A DNA stretch of 64,000 nucleotides, taken from positions 2,094,324 to 2,158,323 of the forward strand of contig VUYV01000147.1 in the NCBI GenBank assembly GCA_008711295.1, given 5' to 3'. Below are positions 11,085 through 25,680 of this stretch, one piece after another. The notes beneath the pieces are model-generated. The model worked only from the letters and a program-made list of their open reading frames with translations, searched no databases and was not told where the DNA came from. The stretch comes from Anarhynchus alexandrinus. Taxonomy: Eukaryota > Chordata > Aves > Charadriiformes > Charadriidae. A program made the position numbers and the translations under genes. Numbering within the stretch: position 1 is the first letter of the stretch; each line of letters starts with the position of its first letter.

Positions 11085-13222
11085 GTAAGTTCCTATACTT
11101 TGTCCTTTTGAAGAGAGCCTTAAGAAAACATGAGGGTGAAGCATGGGAAGTCTTAAAAGCCTTTGTAGGAGTGCACATAAAATGCATCAGGGAAGAGCCT
11201 GAAAGCTAGTAACAAGACAGCATGTTTGCAGGTGGGTAGATTTTCGGTGAAGGTTTCCACAGCTTGTTGCCTTCAAAGTAATCTTGGCGTTAGAAAGCTC
11301 TGTTTTTTTGGATTACAAAATAGGATGCATGATGCCAGAGCCAGTGTTAGGACTGAAAAATTAGGACAAATGACTGGGGTGCCCAAAGATGCCAAGGTAT
11401 GAAGCTAAGTTAGGAAGCACTGCAAGTCACCCAGTGTTGGATGGGATGAGAGAAAGATCCGTCCCAGGGCCCCTGTCCGCTGCTTGCCCTGGCTCAGTGG
11501 GAACCACGGTAGTAGGTGTCAGTCTAGTAAGACCCATTGTAAAGCAGCATATGTCATTAATAGGCAAAAAACCCAGCACATCTGTAAACGGGCAACATGG
11601 AGGATTCATATAGATACAGGAGCAGACAACAAAGCCTCCTCCAATGCAGCAAAACTAGTTTATGTAGAGTATGTGAGGCACTATTGACTGGGACTAGGAG
11701 AGCCTCCCTCTTGTTAAAACTGTGCTTTACTTTCCACATGAGGTCTGTGGTATTGATGGACAAAATTGCATCTATGAGGATATATACCTTGCAACTGCAT
11801 GCCAGAAATCTTTATATAATGCTGGATAAGAAACTGTATGCTAACACAGAATTATAGGAGTATAAAAATATTTAAGAGTAAAGCTATTTTGTATACATAT
11901 AAGGCAAACCTGTGAAGGAAACAAGGTACTATCTGAGAATAAATAACCCCTTTTAAGCCTGGGAGTATTTTCTTGCGTCATCTAATCTCATATGATCTTA
12001 AACATACTGATTTTTTGTTTAATTCTTGATACTAAACATAAACATCAGAGTCAATTTTGTAATGAAAATCTAATCTAAATATCAAAAGTAGAAGGACATA
12101 ACCACTTTTGACAGCTACTAATGAATAGAAACTGTTTAAATGTAAATGGATCAATAGATAAAATGTTCTTGTTTAGCTTACAAACTTTCTTTTTTTTTTG
12201 AGTCTACAATAGCAATGAATATAACTATTTTGTCCTCCTGAAGTCCCTCCCAGCTACCCCTGTGTAGAGCCCAGAAGCAGGGACTTTGGGGCACTTCTAC
12301 AATACTCTTGGGCCACTGTGGTGTACCAGCAGCAGACCAAGGTCTACTCATGTCAGCTTTCACATCCAGGCTGGCACAGAACAGTTTTGAGCAAAAAAAA
12401 TCCAAAAGGCTTTCTAATACCTTACCAGTGTTTCGTGCAGTAAAATTTATGCAATAAAATTTGTGTCTTCCTATGAAATAATAAATATTTTTTTGAATAA
12501 TAAATATATTAAGGAAATCTGGGATTTCTTCATAATAATAGCTATTTCAAAGGAAGATAAAATGGAGTCCTGAATATATCATCTGTTTATTGGAAAACTT
12601 AATGAGATGCTCGGGGTTAACAGTTAATACTATTAATTCTTGCAAGCTGAGCATTGTTTCGTGATAGGATATCAAGACAGACAACTGCAGAACAAAGGGA
12701 ATGTCAGACCTTCAAAGAGTTTGGACTCATTTTCTCAGGGTCCCAAGTTGGTAACAGTGCAATATATTTAGTATTCCCACTAATTAGAAAGGCTGCTATC
12801 TCACTACTTGACAATCTCTCCATTACCATGATAGACAGTATGCCACTAGAGTTGCCAGAAGTGAAGGACATCCTGGTGAAAGAGATGAAATTTTGATGTT
12901 AATCACAAACAGTAAATTCCCGTCTTAAAAATAATTTAAAACAGAAACCTACAGGAAGCTAAAATGAACAGTACAGAACTAGGTATCAACCTTCACAAAG
13001 TAACTTGTTTGCTCACTCTGTGGTAGTTATAAATATGGTTTAAAACCCATTTTATTTATTTTTACAGTGGGTGTTTGCAGCTTCTACAGTTGGTAAATTT
13101 GTAAACAACATGGCACAGCTACTTAATTAAGACTATAGATGTGGTTTTGACTGCTTTATATTTGGGATAAATTCTTCTGCTTTTCAAGTCATGGAGGCAG
13201 AGAAAATAATTTTTGGTGTGAG

Positions 13223-13276
13223 TTTTTGTTGTGTTTTATTTTGTTTTGTTTTGTTTTATTTTGTTTTGTTTTGTTT
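13223..13276. repeat. (TTTTG)n / (TTTTA)n pentanucleotide repeat
   Basis: About ten imperfect units of TTTTG with two TTTTA-type variants, ending before GGGGAC. It may be a simple repeat grown from a T-rich tract. No retroelement body is visible beside it. Confidence 0.85.
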
Positions 13277-14243
13277 GGGGGACATTGTTTTCTCCAAAGT
13301 TCCTGTGTGGAAGTTTACATGAATAGGACTGCAGCAGAGATTTTTAGAGAAACTCTGAAAAAAAATAAATAGAGCAACATATAAATGGCATTACAAATAT
13401 TTGCTATTCTGCAGAGGACTTATGTCTCTGATACCATCTCTGAAACAGATAATGAGGATCTTTATGCAAAAATACAGTCAAATGCTTACTTCTCTTTTGC
13501 ATCTGTTTACGCTAATGTAACTTTAGAGAAATGTTTCTGTAAAATACTGGGGCTATCCTGCAGGACAGAATTGGTTCCAGAAAACACCACATTATATGGT
13601 TAGCTCTTGCAAACTTATTGACCATAGAAAATATCTGTGACCGTTCATATTTTGCATCTCCCTGCAAACTTAAAATTCAATGCAGAGATAAAGCACTAAG
13701 CGTTCTGGGATTTAAAACCTGTTGCACATTATGCCAAAAGTAATAACAGTGGAAGTCACTAAATCAGTACATCCTCTGAGGCAGACCCAGCTTTAGTGCA
13801 AAGAAAAGCCACACCATGATCATATCAGAATTTGTTCTCCTCCCTGGAGCCAATAATAGGGTTGCCATGAACTAAATACTATTCACATTTCTGTCATTCA
13901 ATTTATAATGGACGGCTTTGAAGTATTACCTCCAGAGTCACAAAATGAGAGAAATTTTCACAGACAGATAAAAGAGCTACATCTCTGGCAAAGACCTAAA
14001 AGTAGATATTCAAGTGTCTACAGGGCCCTAATCTTTTCCCCTCTAAAGCAAAATAATTTAAGAAACATACTATCAGGCTTACAGCAGATCATATGAACTC
14101 TCTATGGCACATTTGGATAGTTGATCAGGAACATTAGTTGCATAAAATTGATTAACAGAGCTGTGCAATCAGAAACATAGAAAAAGCTTATGGTGAAGGT
14201 CCTGAAAGAAGTAATTTCTTATTAACCCATTTGAAAATACCAC

Positions 14244-14287
14244 ACTACCATATAAATAATTTGGAACTACCATATAAATAATTTGGA
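14244..14287. repeat. Perfect 22-bp tandem duplication
   Basis: The 22-bp unit that begins ACTACCATATAAATAATT occurs twice in a row (14244-14265 and 14266-14287) with no mismatch. Identity of both copies suggests a recent replication-slippage event. Each copy carries a TATAAATA string, but nothing else suggests a promoter. Confidence 0.9.
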
Positions 14288-17200
14288 AAGCATCTATTTC
14301 CATGAGAGACTGACTCTTACACTTCAAAACCTGATGCCTCTGGTAAACTCCAGCAAAGAAGACTCAGAGTTATCCTGCTGGAGGTTAACTTTCCTGTTCT
14401 TCCCTAGCTGCACAACAGCAGAGCTGGGTAGCTGGGACTGTATTGCCCATCAGTTCTGTTCCTGTCCATATTTAGGGACAGGATGCTGAAGGCTCCTCTG
14501 AACGTAAGGTTCAGTAATATGTTACTGGCCCAAGTTACCAAAAATATAAGGCACAAAAGGAAAAAGTTGCAAAAGAAATCAGAACAGTGGTGAAGTACAG
14601 ATTACCAACAACTTAGTAAATGTTCTGGGTAATATGCCGTGGACCATCTCAGAGGAGCTCTTACTGTCGGATGCTGAAGTTGCTGTATCATGTGGTATGA
14701 GTCATGTAATATGTTTCTGCATTTAAACAATGTTTCGCAAATTAAACACTGAACAGATGAGGGCCTTTAATATAATTGCCAAGGTCTGTGAACACGGATT
14801 CCATCACAAAATGGCACATGCTGCTGTGATGGCTGTCATCTCCTGCTTGAACATGTCAGGGGCACTGTAGGAGCAGACAAAAAAGCTTGTATGTACTGAA
14901 CTGGATTGCTGAAGAGGTGAAGAGCAAACATGGAGGCAGGATGCTTTGCAGAAACGTAGTGCTTCCCTACGCCTACAGGATCCAGCTTTTGATGTAATTT
15001 ACAACAGCCCAAGAGTCAATCTGAGCCGACTGGAACGATAACATAAAGGTCATTGTGTTGGCTGAGTGTTGGCCAAAGCTGTCTACACTCCAGGCAAAAA
15101 CTCATTTACAGTTAACATGCAGTTTCCCACCCTCCCAGCTCACCCTCCACCTCTTCTTTCCCATGAAGAAAGGCAAATGAGGCACTCGTGTAGTTTGCAC
15201 TCATCACAGAGAAATCTTCACTTGCTCTTTGTTTGTTTATTCCCACCTCATCTCTTTTAGTTAAGAGTTAGTTTCTTTGTATGTTCTACATAACTTCGCT
15301 CCCTGTGGCCTTGCGTCACTGCAATTGGGGGAGCTTTGTATTTTGCTGGGAGTGGAATCGCCTCAAGCTAGCATGCTGGTAACCGGTATTTCCTTCCAGG
15401 AGTGGGATTCAGACTTTGACTGTTGCTTGGTTATATGAAACCACTGATGATGAGTGAAGTCAGCCCAGTTTCTAATTTTCTGCTGCATTTCATTCATATT
15501 TCAAAGAGGTTTAAGAACAATAGGTATTATGTTGTCTGCTGCCAGACATACTGCCAAATTGTCTGACTCCTCTACAGCTCGTGTCTTTAAAAGAAAACAT
15601 TTTTCTCAACTGATAAGCACTTCCGATATGGGGAGCAGCACTGAATAAAAAATTAGGGAGTTTCTTCATTTACATAAAGGTAAGGAGCATGTTGTCATTT
15701 TGATTGATATGCAGATTGAATAATTTGCTATATTTTCTTTTCCGAAATCAAAATGAAGCATGGTTCCCCCAAGAAATGCCACTGACTTGGTCATTCTGTG
15801 CAACAGGTACCTCTGATTTGCCTGTGGTCCAGTTCAAAACCACGTGATGACTTCTGAAATACTCAGTAGATAAAGATTTGTAGGATGAATTTATATTGCT
15901 GATGTGAGGGCAAGAGAATATAAATAAACGTAGTCATATGGAGAATACTGCTATTTGACAGCTCTACTGAACATCTATGTAGTGAGAAATCAGGTGACTA
16001 AAAATGACAGAGAACTAATAATTTTTCCTACAGGGATGAGAAACATGTAGTCTCATAAATCCCTCCAGGAGGAAGATGGCTACACTAAAACAATAACCTT
16101 TACTTATAAAAGTTCTTACACAGTGGGAAATAAATTTACATGTAACACACGGCAAATTTCTAATATTAAACCAAAGGCAATGTCTTACATTGAAGTTAGT
16201 AAATAATTTGAAAAGTACCCTAGTAGAAAGTGGTATAAAATATTACAGCAGCTGCTTTTAGATTGGAGAATTTTTTACACTGAATATAAGAGGAAACAAG
16301 AAAAGAATTTGTTATTGCCTCTTATATTCTCAGGTTTGTAGTTTTTCTGTAGAATCAGAAAATAAGAAAAATATCTCCTAGGTATTTGATTAGAGACCAT
16401 ATAGTCCCTGGAGCCTCAGTGGAAAGTGCTCACAGATAGGCTGTGTGCAATCACTGCATCATTTGAGCAGACCTAACAAAATAATGGAAGCGAGAAAGAA
16501 AATGTAATGATTTACAATTGCTCTAACGAACAGAATTATAGGCATGAGGTTTATATGTTACGGGACACAAAAAGAATGTGAAATATTAAGTGTTTCCTGC
16601 AACAGGCCATTTTAGGAACAAACATTACAAGCACAATAAATTCAAAGGCTTCCAGAGACAAACTTGTTAAAATGTTTGTTTTAGCAAGGAACCAAAGTCA
16701 AACCACTAAGAACACAGAAATCCAAGTCTCCTCACATTGCAGCGAGTGGCTCCACAGCACGCTGCAGATTTGGGGTCAAGTTTTCACAGCAGTGATTTAG
16801 GAGCCCAAGTCCCACCAGCATTCCCTGCAGCCACTCTTAGGTTTGAAGTGACTTCCCTTCTTCCAGGGATGGCAGGACAGATGATGTGGCTGCTCTTCGG
16901 CTGCTCCCAGCCAGCTCTGTTAAGCCTAACTGGCTTTGTCTGCGCGGTGGATGGCAGCTGAGGCAGGCTGGGTGCAGAGGTGGGGACATCCCTGAGGGGC
17001 AGTAACCTCTCCGGGGGTTATTGTCCCATGAATCCCCAGAGCTTCTGGAGGGACATCTAGAGATGGGCAAGCAAGCAACAGAAAATCCTAAATATCTTCT
17101 AGAAGTGAGAGAAATAGCTTAGACAGATAAGTTAGACAAATTTTAATTGTCTGTGTGCACGTTTTGTTTTCTTTTTTTAAGGAGAGAGTTGTGATTACTC

Positions 17201-19991
17201 AGATATGGCTAGAGAAGGCTGGAGAATTGACATCTGGATATTTATTTCACAGTAAGCCATGGTAATACTAATGTATTAGAGCAAGATACAATTTGGTATC
17301 TATTATTTCACTCCCTTTGAGTAGACCATGGAGTTCTTCAAGAAATGTCACCGTTGAAGCTGAGGGTTACACCTACACCAGTAAATAAAATGGACCAGGG
17401 GCTGCTCTCTGCCCTTGGAAGTACGTGGCACAGCATAGCTTCTGTCTGTACAGCCGAAGCCTTCCTTACTGTCTCCTGGGAAGAGTCCCTGCCTGTCCTG
17501 TCCCTGGGTTGTCCCTGGGACTAGCAGATGACCACCTCCATGGGCACTGATGTTCAGTGCCACCCAGGGTGCTCCTGCGGCTGGCCCAGACGGCGCAGGT
17601 CCCACCTGCCAGCCTCACACTCTGTCTTCAGTGTCCTGGGGGTGCTCCACTCTGCCTATGGGCAGGCAACCAAGGGGAATCCCTCGCGAGGATCTTCTTC
17701 TCTCTAAGGCCCATCAGTAGGAAGGGGAGACAGAAGGGCACCTGGTGGGGGTAAGGCAGGTTAGGGGCTCTGCGCCTCTGTCTCTAGGAGCTGTAAAACC
17801 ACACCAGATGGCAGATAAATTGCGCTATCTATCTGGGGAGATGGAATTTTTTCTAAGTACCCCTCCTCTTCCACTTAAACAGGTCAGAACTAACCTCATT
17901 TATATAAAACAGTTTGAATGGGATTGTATTTGGGAAGCAGCTTCGACAAGACACTAACACAGTGTGTATTTTTTTTTATCTGAAACAAGTTTTTGTGGTG
18001 GAATAGTGCCACCATTCACACCAAGTGAAGCTTTAGGATTGAATTTGATAACATTAAGGAACAGTGATGAATTAGTTAGCTCTGTGTTGAGTTGCAAATG
18101 AACATTAGATACTGTACAACAGTTTCCTCTTTGTTTGGTCTGTATCCTTACGCAAATCTTGGGGCTTGAATCAGGATTTTCCACTCCCCGGCTTATGTTG
18201 GGCAAATGAATGTTCATTTAATAGAGGGCGGTGTTGCATTGTATTTTCATATACACATGGACATATATAGCAAATAGATCTCAGAAGACTTTTACTTCAA
18301 TTAGATAGTACTGCTGTGAATAAACGTTTCAGCTTTTGTTTCATACAGTTACAGTTCTCACTTTCCAAGGGGTGAAGGTGAGCGTACGTGGGTGTGCAAA
18401 GGCCAGTAAGAACAATCTTACCAAGCCTGTTTGTAAAGAAAATGCACATAACAACACTTGGAGTACTTAAGAGCGATTTATGTAGCCATCTAGATAAAGT
18501 TACAGGAGTTACTGTTATGCTAAGTGCATAATTCTCTGTTAGTCCTGCTTATCTCATTTCACTTACTTGACAGACAGTTCTTGTACCAGACCAGTTCGTG
18601 CTTGTGTGAAATAAGCGGTGAGAATAATGCACAATCGGTCTCATTTTAATGTTTTTACCACCTGGAGCCAGAAATGGGCTTTCAGTCCAAGGAACAAGGA
18701 AGCTCCTTTCATAACTTCCTAACGAGCTCACGCTCCCTCTGTTTGACATCACGCTGCACACAGTGCGTCTTTCAACAGATGTTGTAGAGCCGATTGATGA
18801 GTACCTGCTCTTCTCTTAGAGCTTGGGAGTTATTTCACTGCCCAGAAGCACAAGTAGAAATGAAGAGAGAACTCTATGTGTAGGTGAAGACACATAAAAT
18901 GCCCGTTATTCTCTTTATTGAATATGAGTTTGATCCAGTATCTACCAGAGTCCTGTTCTCTGCTAGTAATGATAACACATTTTTAAACACTGAAAAAACC
19001 CACCCATAACTTATTGTAGGGGGCTAATATAAGAAGCTGTCATTGTGTATTATTAATGGTGTATCAGTAGGGGTGGATGAGCAGCAGAAGGACCAGCATG
19101 GCAGTAAATGCTCTGGAAGACTGATACAACCTGCAATTCAGAAAACTTTCCTTGATTATATCAAAGCTAAAGAACACAACTGGACGAATCTGAGAGTGCC
19201 ACCCTCAGAAAATTGTATGCATGCGTTTTATTCCTGGGACAGGGTGACTGGAAACTGACAGTTTTTAGAAGTAAGCTGATGTGCTTACTTTCAAATTTAC
19301 CTTTGTCCCAAAGTAAATATGGATTCAGAGATTGTAAAATGGGATAATAATACAAAATATATACAAAATTGAAAGTTATGATTAAGAATCTAAGATAACA
19401 TCACTGAGGAATGTTTTCCCCATTTTGCCTACAGGTAAAGTCTTACGAATTTTCCTTTTGTGTTTTGGTGCTTTCATCCATAAGACATTTGACACATCTT
19501 ATTCATATGGAATACTGAGGAAAGACATATCATATTACTTATACTTAAGTTACATTTAATCATGTAAATATAGCAAGGAGTTTAATCATACATTTAATTA
19601 TACAAGTTATAGTTAAATTATCAAATCCCCCAAACAACTGACAACCAGGGATTAAAATGTATCGTGATCCTAGCTACAATAGTTAATTGTTCAGTTAATC
19701 ATCCTGTAAGGTTTAATGCTCTGTCGTTCTCTTTCTACTAATTACTATCAGAGTGTCTTTCTCACTCTTCATTGAATAATACGATTTTCTTGATAAGAAA
19801 AAAAACCTATTGTTGTCACATGACACAAAACACTGATCAAGAATGAACTCACATCATCAGCATAAATGTGCTAAAAAACATTGAGAACATGACTTTGTAC
19901 CAGCAGAATTTACACCAGATCTTGTATTATCTTCCTGTGCTGCTCTAACTTTGTGCTGGTTCAGCTATTTTAAGTCCTCTTAAAGTCAGAA

Positions 19992-20026
19992 TAAAACCGG
20001 CAGAAAAAAAGCCTAAAACCGGCAGA
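19992..20026. repeat. 13-bp direct repeat TAAAACCGGCAGA
   Basis: Two identical copies, at 19992-20004 and 20014-20026, are separated by AAAAAAGCC. It is a short local duplication of unknown origin. Confidence 0.75.
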
Positions 20027-21032
20027 GACTCTGTAGCGTGTGCTCTGGTTAATCTGACAGAGACGTGGTTGTGTGATGGTGCTTGGGCTTCACAGGTGAT
20101 CTGACAGGCCTCCCACCTCTGAGAGAAGCAGAGCGGAGAATGCAGAAACTTTGAAGTCAGGATACAGCAAAAAACCTTCATGGGCCAACCCAAATCCTTG
20201 GTCTGGAGCCCCAGTCAAACACACAAAGCGTCTTGGTCAGACTCCGGACATCGTTGTATCAACCTGTTCCTAGTGGAGACAGGAGAAACGGATAGCTGAC
20301 ACCTAGCGCTGGCACTTGAGAATAAAAGGATGAATCAGAAAGAGATTCCGCTGATTAGCCCTAATCACTGTGTACCCCTGGTTCTTCCGAAAGATTCAAC
20401 TTGATTTGAAATAATTTTATCAGAAAAATTCTTCTTTCAGCAGAGAAGGGGCAATTCCTTGCCTCCAGCAACTCTCAGTAATTTTATTTCTTACTTTGTT
20501 GAAGTTCCCTTCAAAGAGGCTACTTATAGGGATCAGACAGTCTCTGTTAGAAGTACACTTGAATGCATTCTGTAAGAATAGAGAAAACTCTGGTAGCAGC
20601 TTAGTAACAATATTTTTTGCAAGGAAGGTGAAAAATGTATTAAAATACATTTTATCAGGTCTCAGGAGTGTCTTCTATGGCCCTTAGTAGTCAGATAAAA
20701 GGGTCTGTGTGATGTTTACACAGCCTCCCGCAGAGTAATTGCCATAGCAGCTCATATAAAATCAACAGTAGAAAGGTGTAAAAGTCATTTGCTAGGAAGA
20801 AATAGGAAGCAATCAGCAACACTTTAAACAAATTATTGCCATGAAATCACTCTCTCAGCTTGAGATAAGCACTCGGGGTCTGTTAAAGCTATAACAGCCC
20901 TGTAGCTTCTTCTTTTCCCAGGATATTTTTCTGCTAAATTTTTATTCATAAAGTGAGGGATGCAGAGGAGTTATGCTTTGAGCTGGCGCTGAATATACTT
21001 GTCCTCAGGCCGTGGCTGGTACCCCCACCCAT

Positions 21033-21107
21033 CTGTGAATATGTGTATGTGTGTGTGTGCATGTGGGTGTATGTGTGTGAGTGTGGATGTGAATATGTGT
21101 GTGTGCG
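21033..21107. repeat. TG-rich imperfect microsatellite
   Basis: TG and TGTA units with GGGTG and GAGTG interruptions. Imperfection points to an old, partly decayed array. Confidence 0.85.
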
Positions 21108-24100
21108 AGGACTTTTCCAACGTGTAATTAAGAGCGATGTCCTTTTGCAGTGAGGCAAAAGACTGCACAGGTTAAGCTGGTTAGAAGTAGCTGTTTGTAG
21201 AAGAGCCATCTGCAGATGTCCATGACGGGTAGCAGAGCTCTGAGCTGCCCCGAGAGGGAAGTGCTTGGCACAGGTGAGCTGGGAAAGGAATGTCCTTTTG
21301 GGAGAAAACCTAAAGGATGGGAAGATTTTCAGGCTGCCTGTGAAGCTGGGCCAGCTCTGTGGCCACCCTGGCTCTCTGGGAGGCAGATGTGCTCTCCTGG
21401 CACTCTGCCTTTGGAGGGAGAAAGTATCACCCCCATGAATCCCCTCCCCTGCCCTTGGCGAGAGGCCATGTTCGCACCGGACATTTGTCTGCTTGTTCCA
21501 GCTCCCGCTTGCCACATCCAAAGGGCACTTGAACTGTGTATCCAGTTTGTTGTTAAGGGAAACTCGGAAGTGTTCGCTTCAGAAATACCGTGATTCTGTC
21601 ATATTCCTGGGTCTGCAGGGGTTTTGGCTATTATTTCTGCTTAAGTGTCTTTTTTATTAAACCTCCTCTCTTTTGGGAGCAGATGGCTGTGGGTGTAATG
21701 AATATGAGACCAATCACTTTTGTCTTTTACTCAAAACTCACATGTCTGCCCATTCCCCCTGATGTCACTGGTAGGATTAGGCGTGCAGGTGGGGACTCAG
21801 CGGATGAGCCCTTGAGAAGGAAATTCTCATTTTGTAAATCTTCTTTCTGAGAGAAACTTGGCTCTCTGGAGATGCAGGGCTCCAGGGTTATGATTCAAAG
21901 GGAAAAACCGGAATAGCAACGGGATGTGGTAATACACTGCGTGTATATGCGCAGACTCAAGTTGGCAGGAAGGGAATCAGGGATGAGGTGGGATGGTCCT
22001 CAAATACGGGGAAGGGGCAGTGACTGGGAGGGATGGGAGCTTCTGGGGCTACCTCTGCTGTGAGAAAATGGTTCTTGGCACTTGCAAACTATGCCCAAGC
22101 ACGGCCTGGGAGCGGGCTAGGAGGCAGCCACTGGCGCTGCTCCCAGGAGCCTGCCGACAGCCAAATGGGGGAGGCAGCTGTGGGCCAGTGCTTAAGCCTT
22201 TTCCCTGGCCTTGCTGCATTTACTGGAGCAGACATAGCCAGAGCAACACGGGCATACGCAAAGCAGAAGCTGATCTGGGAGAAGAGAGATCTCTGCCATG
22301 AAGGAGGGGAAACACTCCCAGTGTTCCCAGTGGGGTCTCTGACGGACAGAGGCACTGCAGGTAATCCTTAAATCAACAAGAAGAAACCAGTAATGGAAAG
22401 CAGAGATGCTGCGATTTACCACTACAGACTTATGATGGAAAAGAGCCAAGAAATCCTCAGCTGCCTGTTTTTAGGTATCATTTTTTTTATTTAGGTGAAG
22501 ACATGCGGCTGCAGACAAAACCCCTTCAAAACGCAGGCTCTGCCTCTGTCAAAAGGAAGAGATTTGTATGTGCCACAGCGTTAGGGCTCATAGACTTTCA
22601 GCAGTGTTGCTGTAAAAAGCTGTGGTAAGCTCTAGTTATTATTTTGCCCCTTTCTGACCAGCCCAGCACCACATATGTTGCAGCACTCATCCACTTTCTT
22701 GGAGGTAAATTCACTCAGAGGGGACGGTGAAATAAGGATGCTGCTGGTCTTTGCTGCTGCCTTGCCACTAGCCTTGGAACCTTCGTAGTCATACTGGAAG
22801 GTACTGCTGTTAGCTTTGTAATGTTCATTCATTTTCTTACCTACAGTAGCTTAAAAATTACTGAATGTTTACACTTACTTGTGTCAAAGTATGTGACACC
22901 AGTCAGTCTCATTTTTAATTTTGAAACGTCACTGAAGTTGAATCCATTTTACATTTTATCATCACTCATTGGTTGTGTTCTGCATATTCCTTCAAGCTAC
23001 TGTATTTTCCTTGCTAAGGATTTAACTTTTGTTAATATTAAGTGGAGATGCATCTTGAGCACAATAATTGGATCCATCTCTGGATTCAGACTTCTGCAAA
23101 ATGCAGGCACAGTGCAAGATAGAGTCTGCTCGAGCTCATGTCTGCATGGAAAATATTCAACCCTGTCTCAAGGTTTGTTTACATGTTTTTTGATTTCAAT
23201 ATTACACGAACCAACTGCTATTTAATTAGTGAGGCATTGTAGAAATTCTTCTTATGGGTGTAATTTGCTTTGATCTCTTGCCTGGGGAAGGAGTTTAGCA
23301 ATGGAACCACTGTTCCTTCCTAATACGAGCACACATAATTGTAGTTGCTTTGTCCTGGCTGTGGACTAGATTATTTCTCTACTGCTTTTTAAATACAGTT
23401 TCTTCCTCCCAAATAAATTCTTCCCGTCAGGAGCTAGCCACACATCTCTCGCTTCTTTGCTAGTCTGTGCTGGTTTAGCCCTCACGCTGCATGCTGCCGC
23501 ATCTTTTTTATTAGGCCCTTTTGACCAGGAAAGTGATTAGCGAACATCTTTTGGAAGCTGGATTCATAACCTCACGGGTTGCTTCAGATCTTTGTTTTAT
23601 AGTTTTTTACATATGTGTGGAGAACAAGCAACATCCATCAACTCTTACCTATGCAGCCAGCAAACTCAAGAGTAGCACATGTGCAGTTATTTACTTGTTA
23701 TGATGGCATTGTCACATTGGGGCTTTCTGGGGCACCTATCTCATTGACCTCTGTGGTATTAGGTGGCCTGAACCCTGTGCGTGATGCTCTTTAATTGTAT
23801 TTACTCTGGCAGGAAGGAGTCTGCCTGGGCACGCTGTCAAGCAGAGAGCAGGAGGTGAGTCTGGCCCCTTTCCTTCAGGAGAAACAGCTGGGCTGGAGTC
23901 AGGCTCGGAGGAGAGGTCAGCAGGTCACCTTGGGGTCAGGGATAGAAAAATCTGAGTTTGAGTAAAGTCTTGGTTTCCACAGAAACAACAAATCTTCCCT
24001 CCCACTTTTTCATCTCTCTCTTTCATCTCTCCCAGCTCCTCCCCGCATTCTTGCCATCTGATGTATTGGGGCCAGCTAGCTCAGATTCATCTTTCAGCAG

Positions 24101-25477
24101 CAGTCGGAGGAGCTGCTGACGCTCTCAGTGGGCATGCCTTTTGCAAGCCCAGCAGCTAAAGTACTCTCCTCCTCTGGAGGCAAATCCGTAGCTAGCTATG
24201 ACTGTAGACCAGGCTACAGCATAATGTGCCCCCCGAAAGTGAAGGTTGAACCAGCCGCCAAAAGAGCAGAGCAAGACTTAACCTTTTGGGAAGGTGAGGA
24301 CACAGCAGGACCTATGTGCATCAACTGGGAGGGAGAGGAAGGCAAAGGGGAGTGCTGCAACGGGCAGAGAGAGGAGAGCAAGTTCCCCCTTCCCCTGCCC
24401 ACACTGCGCTGAAGGGATGTGCATGGAAAAATGAGTCTTGCACCCTTTTATGGTATAAATTGTGAGAGATGCGGAGTGAACTGTGCGTGTTCACTTGTAG
24501 TGATTCCATCAGTGACCTCCTGACTGAGGTTTTTACCCCTGTAGATTATCACACACTTTTTCCCATCACTTTCTGACAGCCCGGACCGGCAGCTTCAGTA
24601 GCTTCCTCGAAATAAAAGGTAACGCACAGCAAAGCATGCCACGCAGTCAGCATTCAGTCAATGCCACAGCTTCCTTTCTTCTCCTCTTTTCTCACCCCTC
24701 CCATGCCCACCACCTCTGAAGTTTAGCATCCCTCTTGCTTTTAGGAGGAGCAATCCAACAGACTGAAGAGAGCTGATGAAACAGAAGAAAGCTCCTTGCA
24801 CGGGGATGTGTCTCAGCGTACGCTGCGCCTCACAATCACACCTGTAAGATGGGGGTGATACTTCCTTGCTAAATGCAGTGACTGTGGAAATGAGACTCTG
24901 CCAAGTAACCAGAAAGACTGCTGGATAGCATGGCTGAGGGAAAAACAGTGCTGAGCTTTTCTTCCTGGCAAAAGAAAAGGCGAAGCCTTGATTTAACAGA
25001 GCAGGGAGAAGCCATATACCTAAATGAGCCAGCAGCTGTGAGAAAGAGGGTAAAAACCACTTGTTGGTGTGCATTTATAAGCAGTGCTTTCACAGTCCCC
25101 TGTGTGATATATTTCTGCATCCTTCTTAGCTTCTTACTGAACTCAGGCTTCAGCCAGACCCTCCTGACATCCGGGCAGAGACCTCACTCTGCTCATCACA
25201 CAAGGAGCTACGCAAGCTGCCCAACTCATCTCTCAAAGCAATATAACATTTTCTATAGCTCCACTATCTTCATTCTGCATGCAAATATATTTTACACTGT
25301 CCATATGGGCTTTGGTATGGTTATTGTTATGGGCTGGACTTCCTGATGGGCAGGCACTGTACGAACATGGGGCAGGAGTTTACAAACTATCAGCGCTGCA
25401 GCACCATGTTGTAAAGCTTCCTGCTTATTTGTGCAACTGAAATAAAACAAAAGTCAGCACCCTTCACTGTACCCCCG

Positions 25478-25680
25478 ATGTATTTTGGCCCCAAAGTCAG
25501 GGATGAGCCGCTCAGACCCCTGCAAGGCTGCCAGCAAAGGGACGGGGTCGTGCAGGGGGCGAGGACCCCGGTGAAGGGCAGCGAGGGGGTGAAACGAGGG
25601 TGTGCTGGTGGCAGCTGTCCTTCTCTGCCAGCGCCTGCAATACAAACGTGCCCGGCGTGAGGTGAGGGCAGGCGCTTGTG
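25478..25680. promoter_or_regulatory. Small CpG-rich patch with CTCF-like core
   Basis: CpG density rises locally against AT-rich flanks, though the patch is too short for a classical island. GCAGGGGGCG at 25552-25561 matches the central core of the vertebrate CTCF motif (CCAGCAGGGGGCGC type). The left part (TCGT) matches poorly. Possible roles are an insulator site or weak regulatory element. Occupancy cannot be judged from sequence. Confidence 0.3.

Larger units (their letters stand above)
10401..20900. other. AT-rich unique non-coding sequence with small repeats
   Basis: No gene is recognised, apart from an exon-like interval at 10988-11084. The segment contains a (TTTTG)n-type repeat at 13223-13276, a 22-bp tandem duplication at 14244-14287 and a 13-bp direct repeat at 19992-20026. 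The stretch from about 11850 to 20900 is otherwise unremarkable. Open frames such as 12654-12896 (80 codons, plus) and 15454-15648 (64 codons, plus) have no recognised homology. No further transposon ends were seen. Confidence 0.55.

Noticed and set aside
20946..21521. 191-codon minus-strand open frame
   Set aside because: It passes through the TG microsatellite, giving a Thr/His/Ser repeat, and has no recognisable domain.
22821..23225. 134-codon plus-strand frame with hydrophobic stretches
   Set aside because: The hydrophobic content follows from T-rich DNA, and no membrane-protein family pattern was found.
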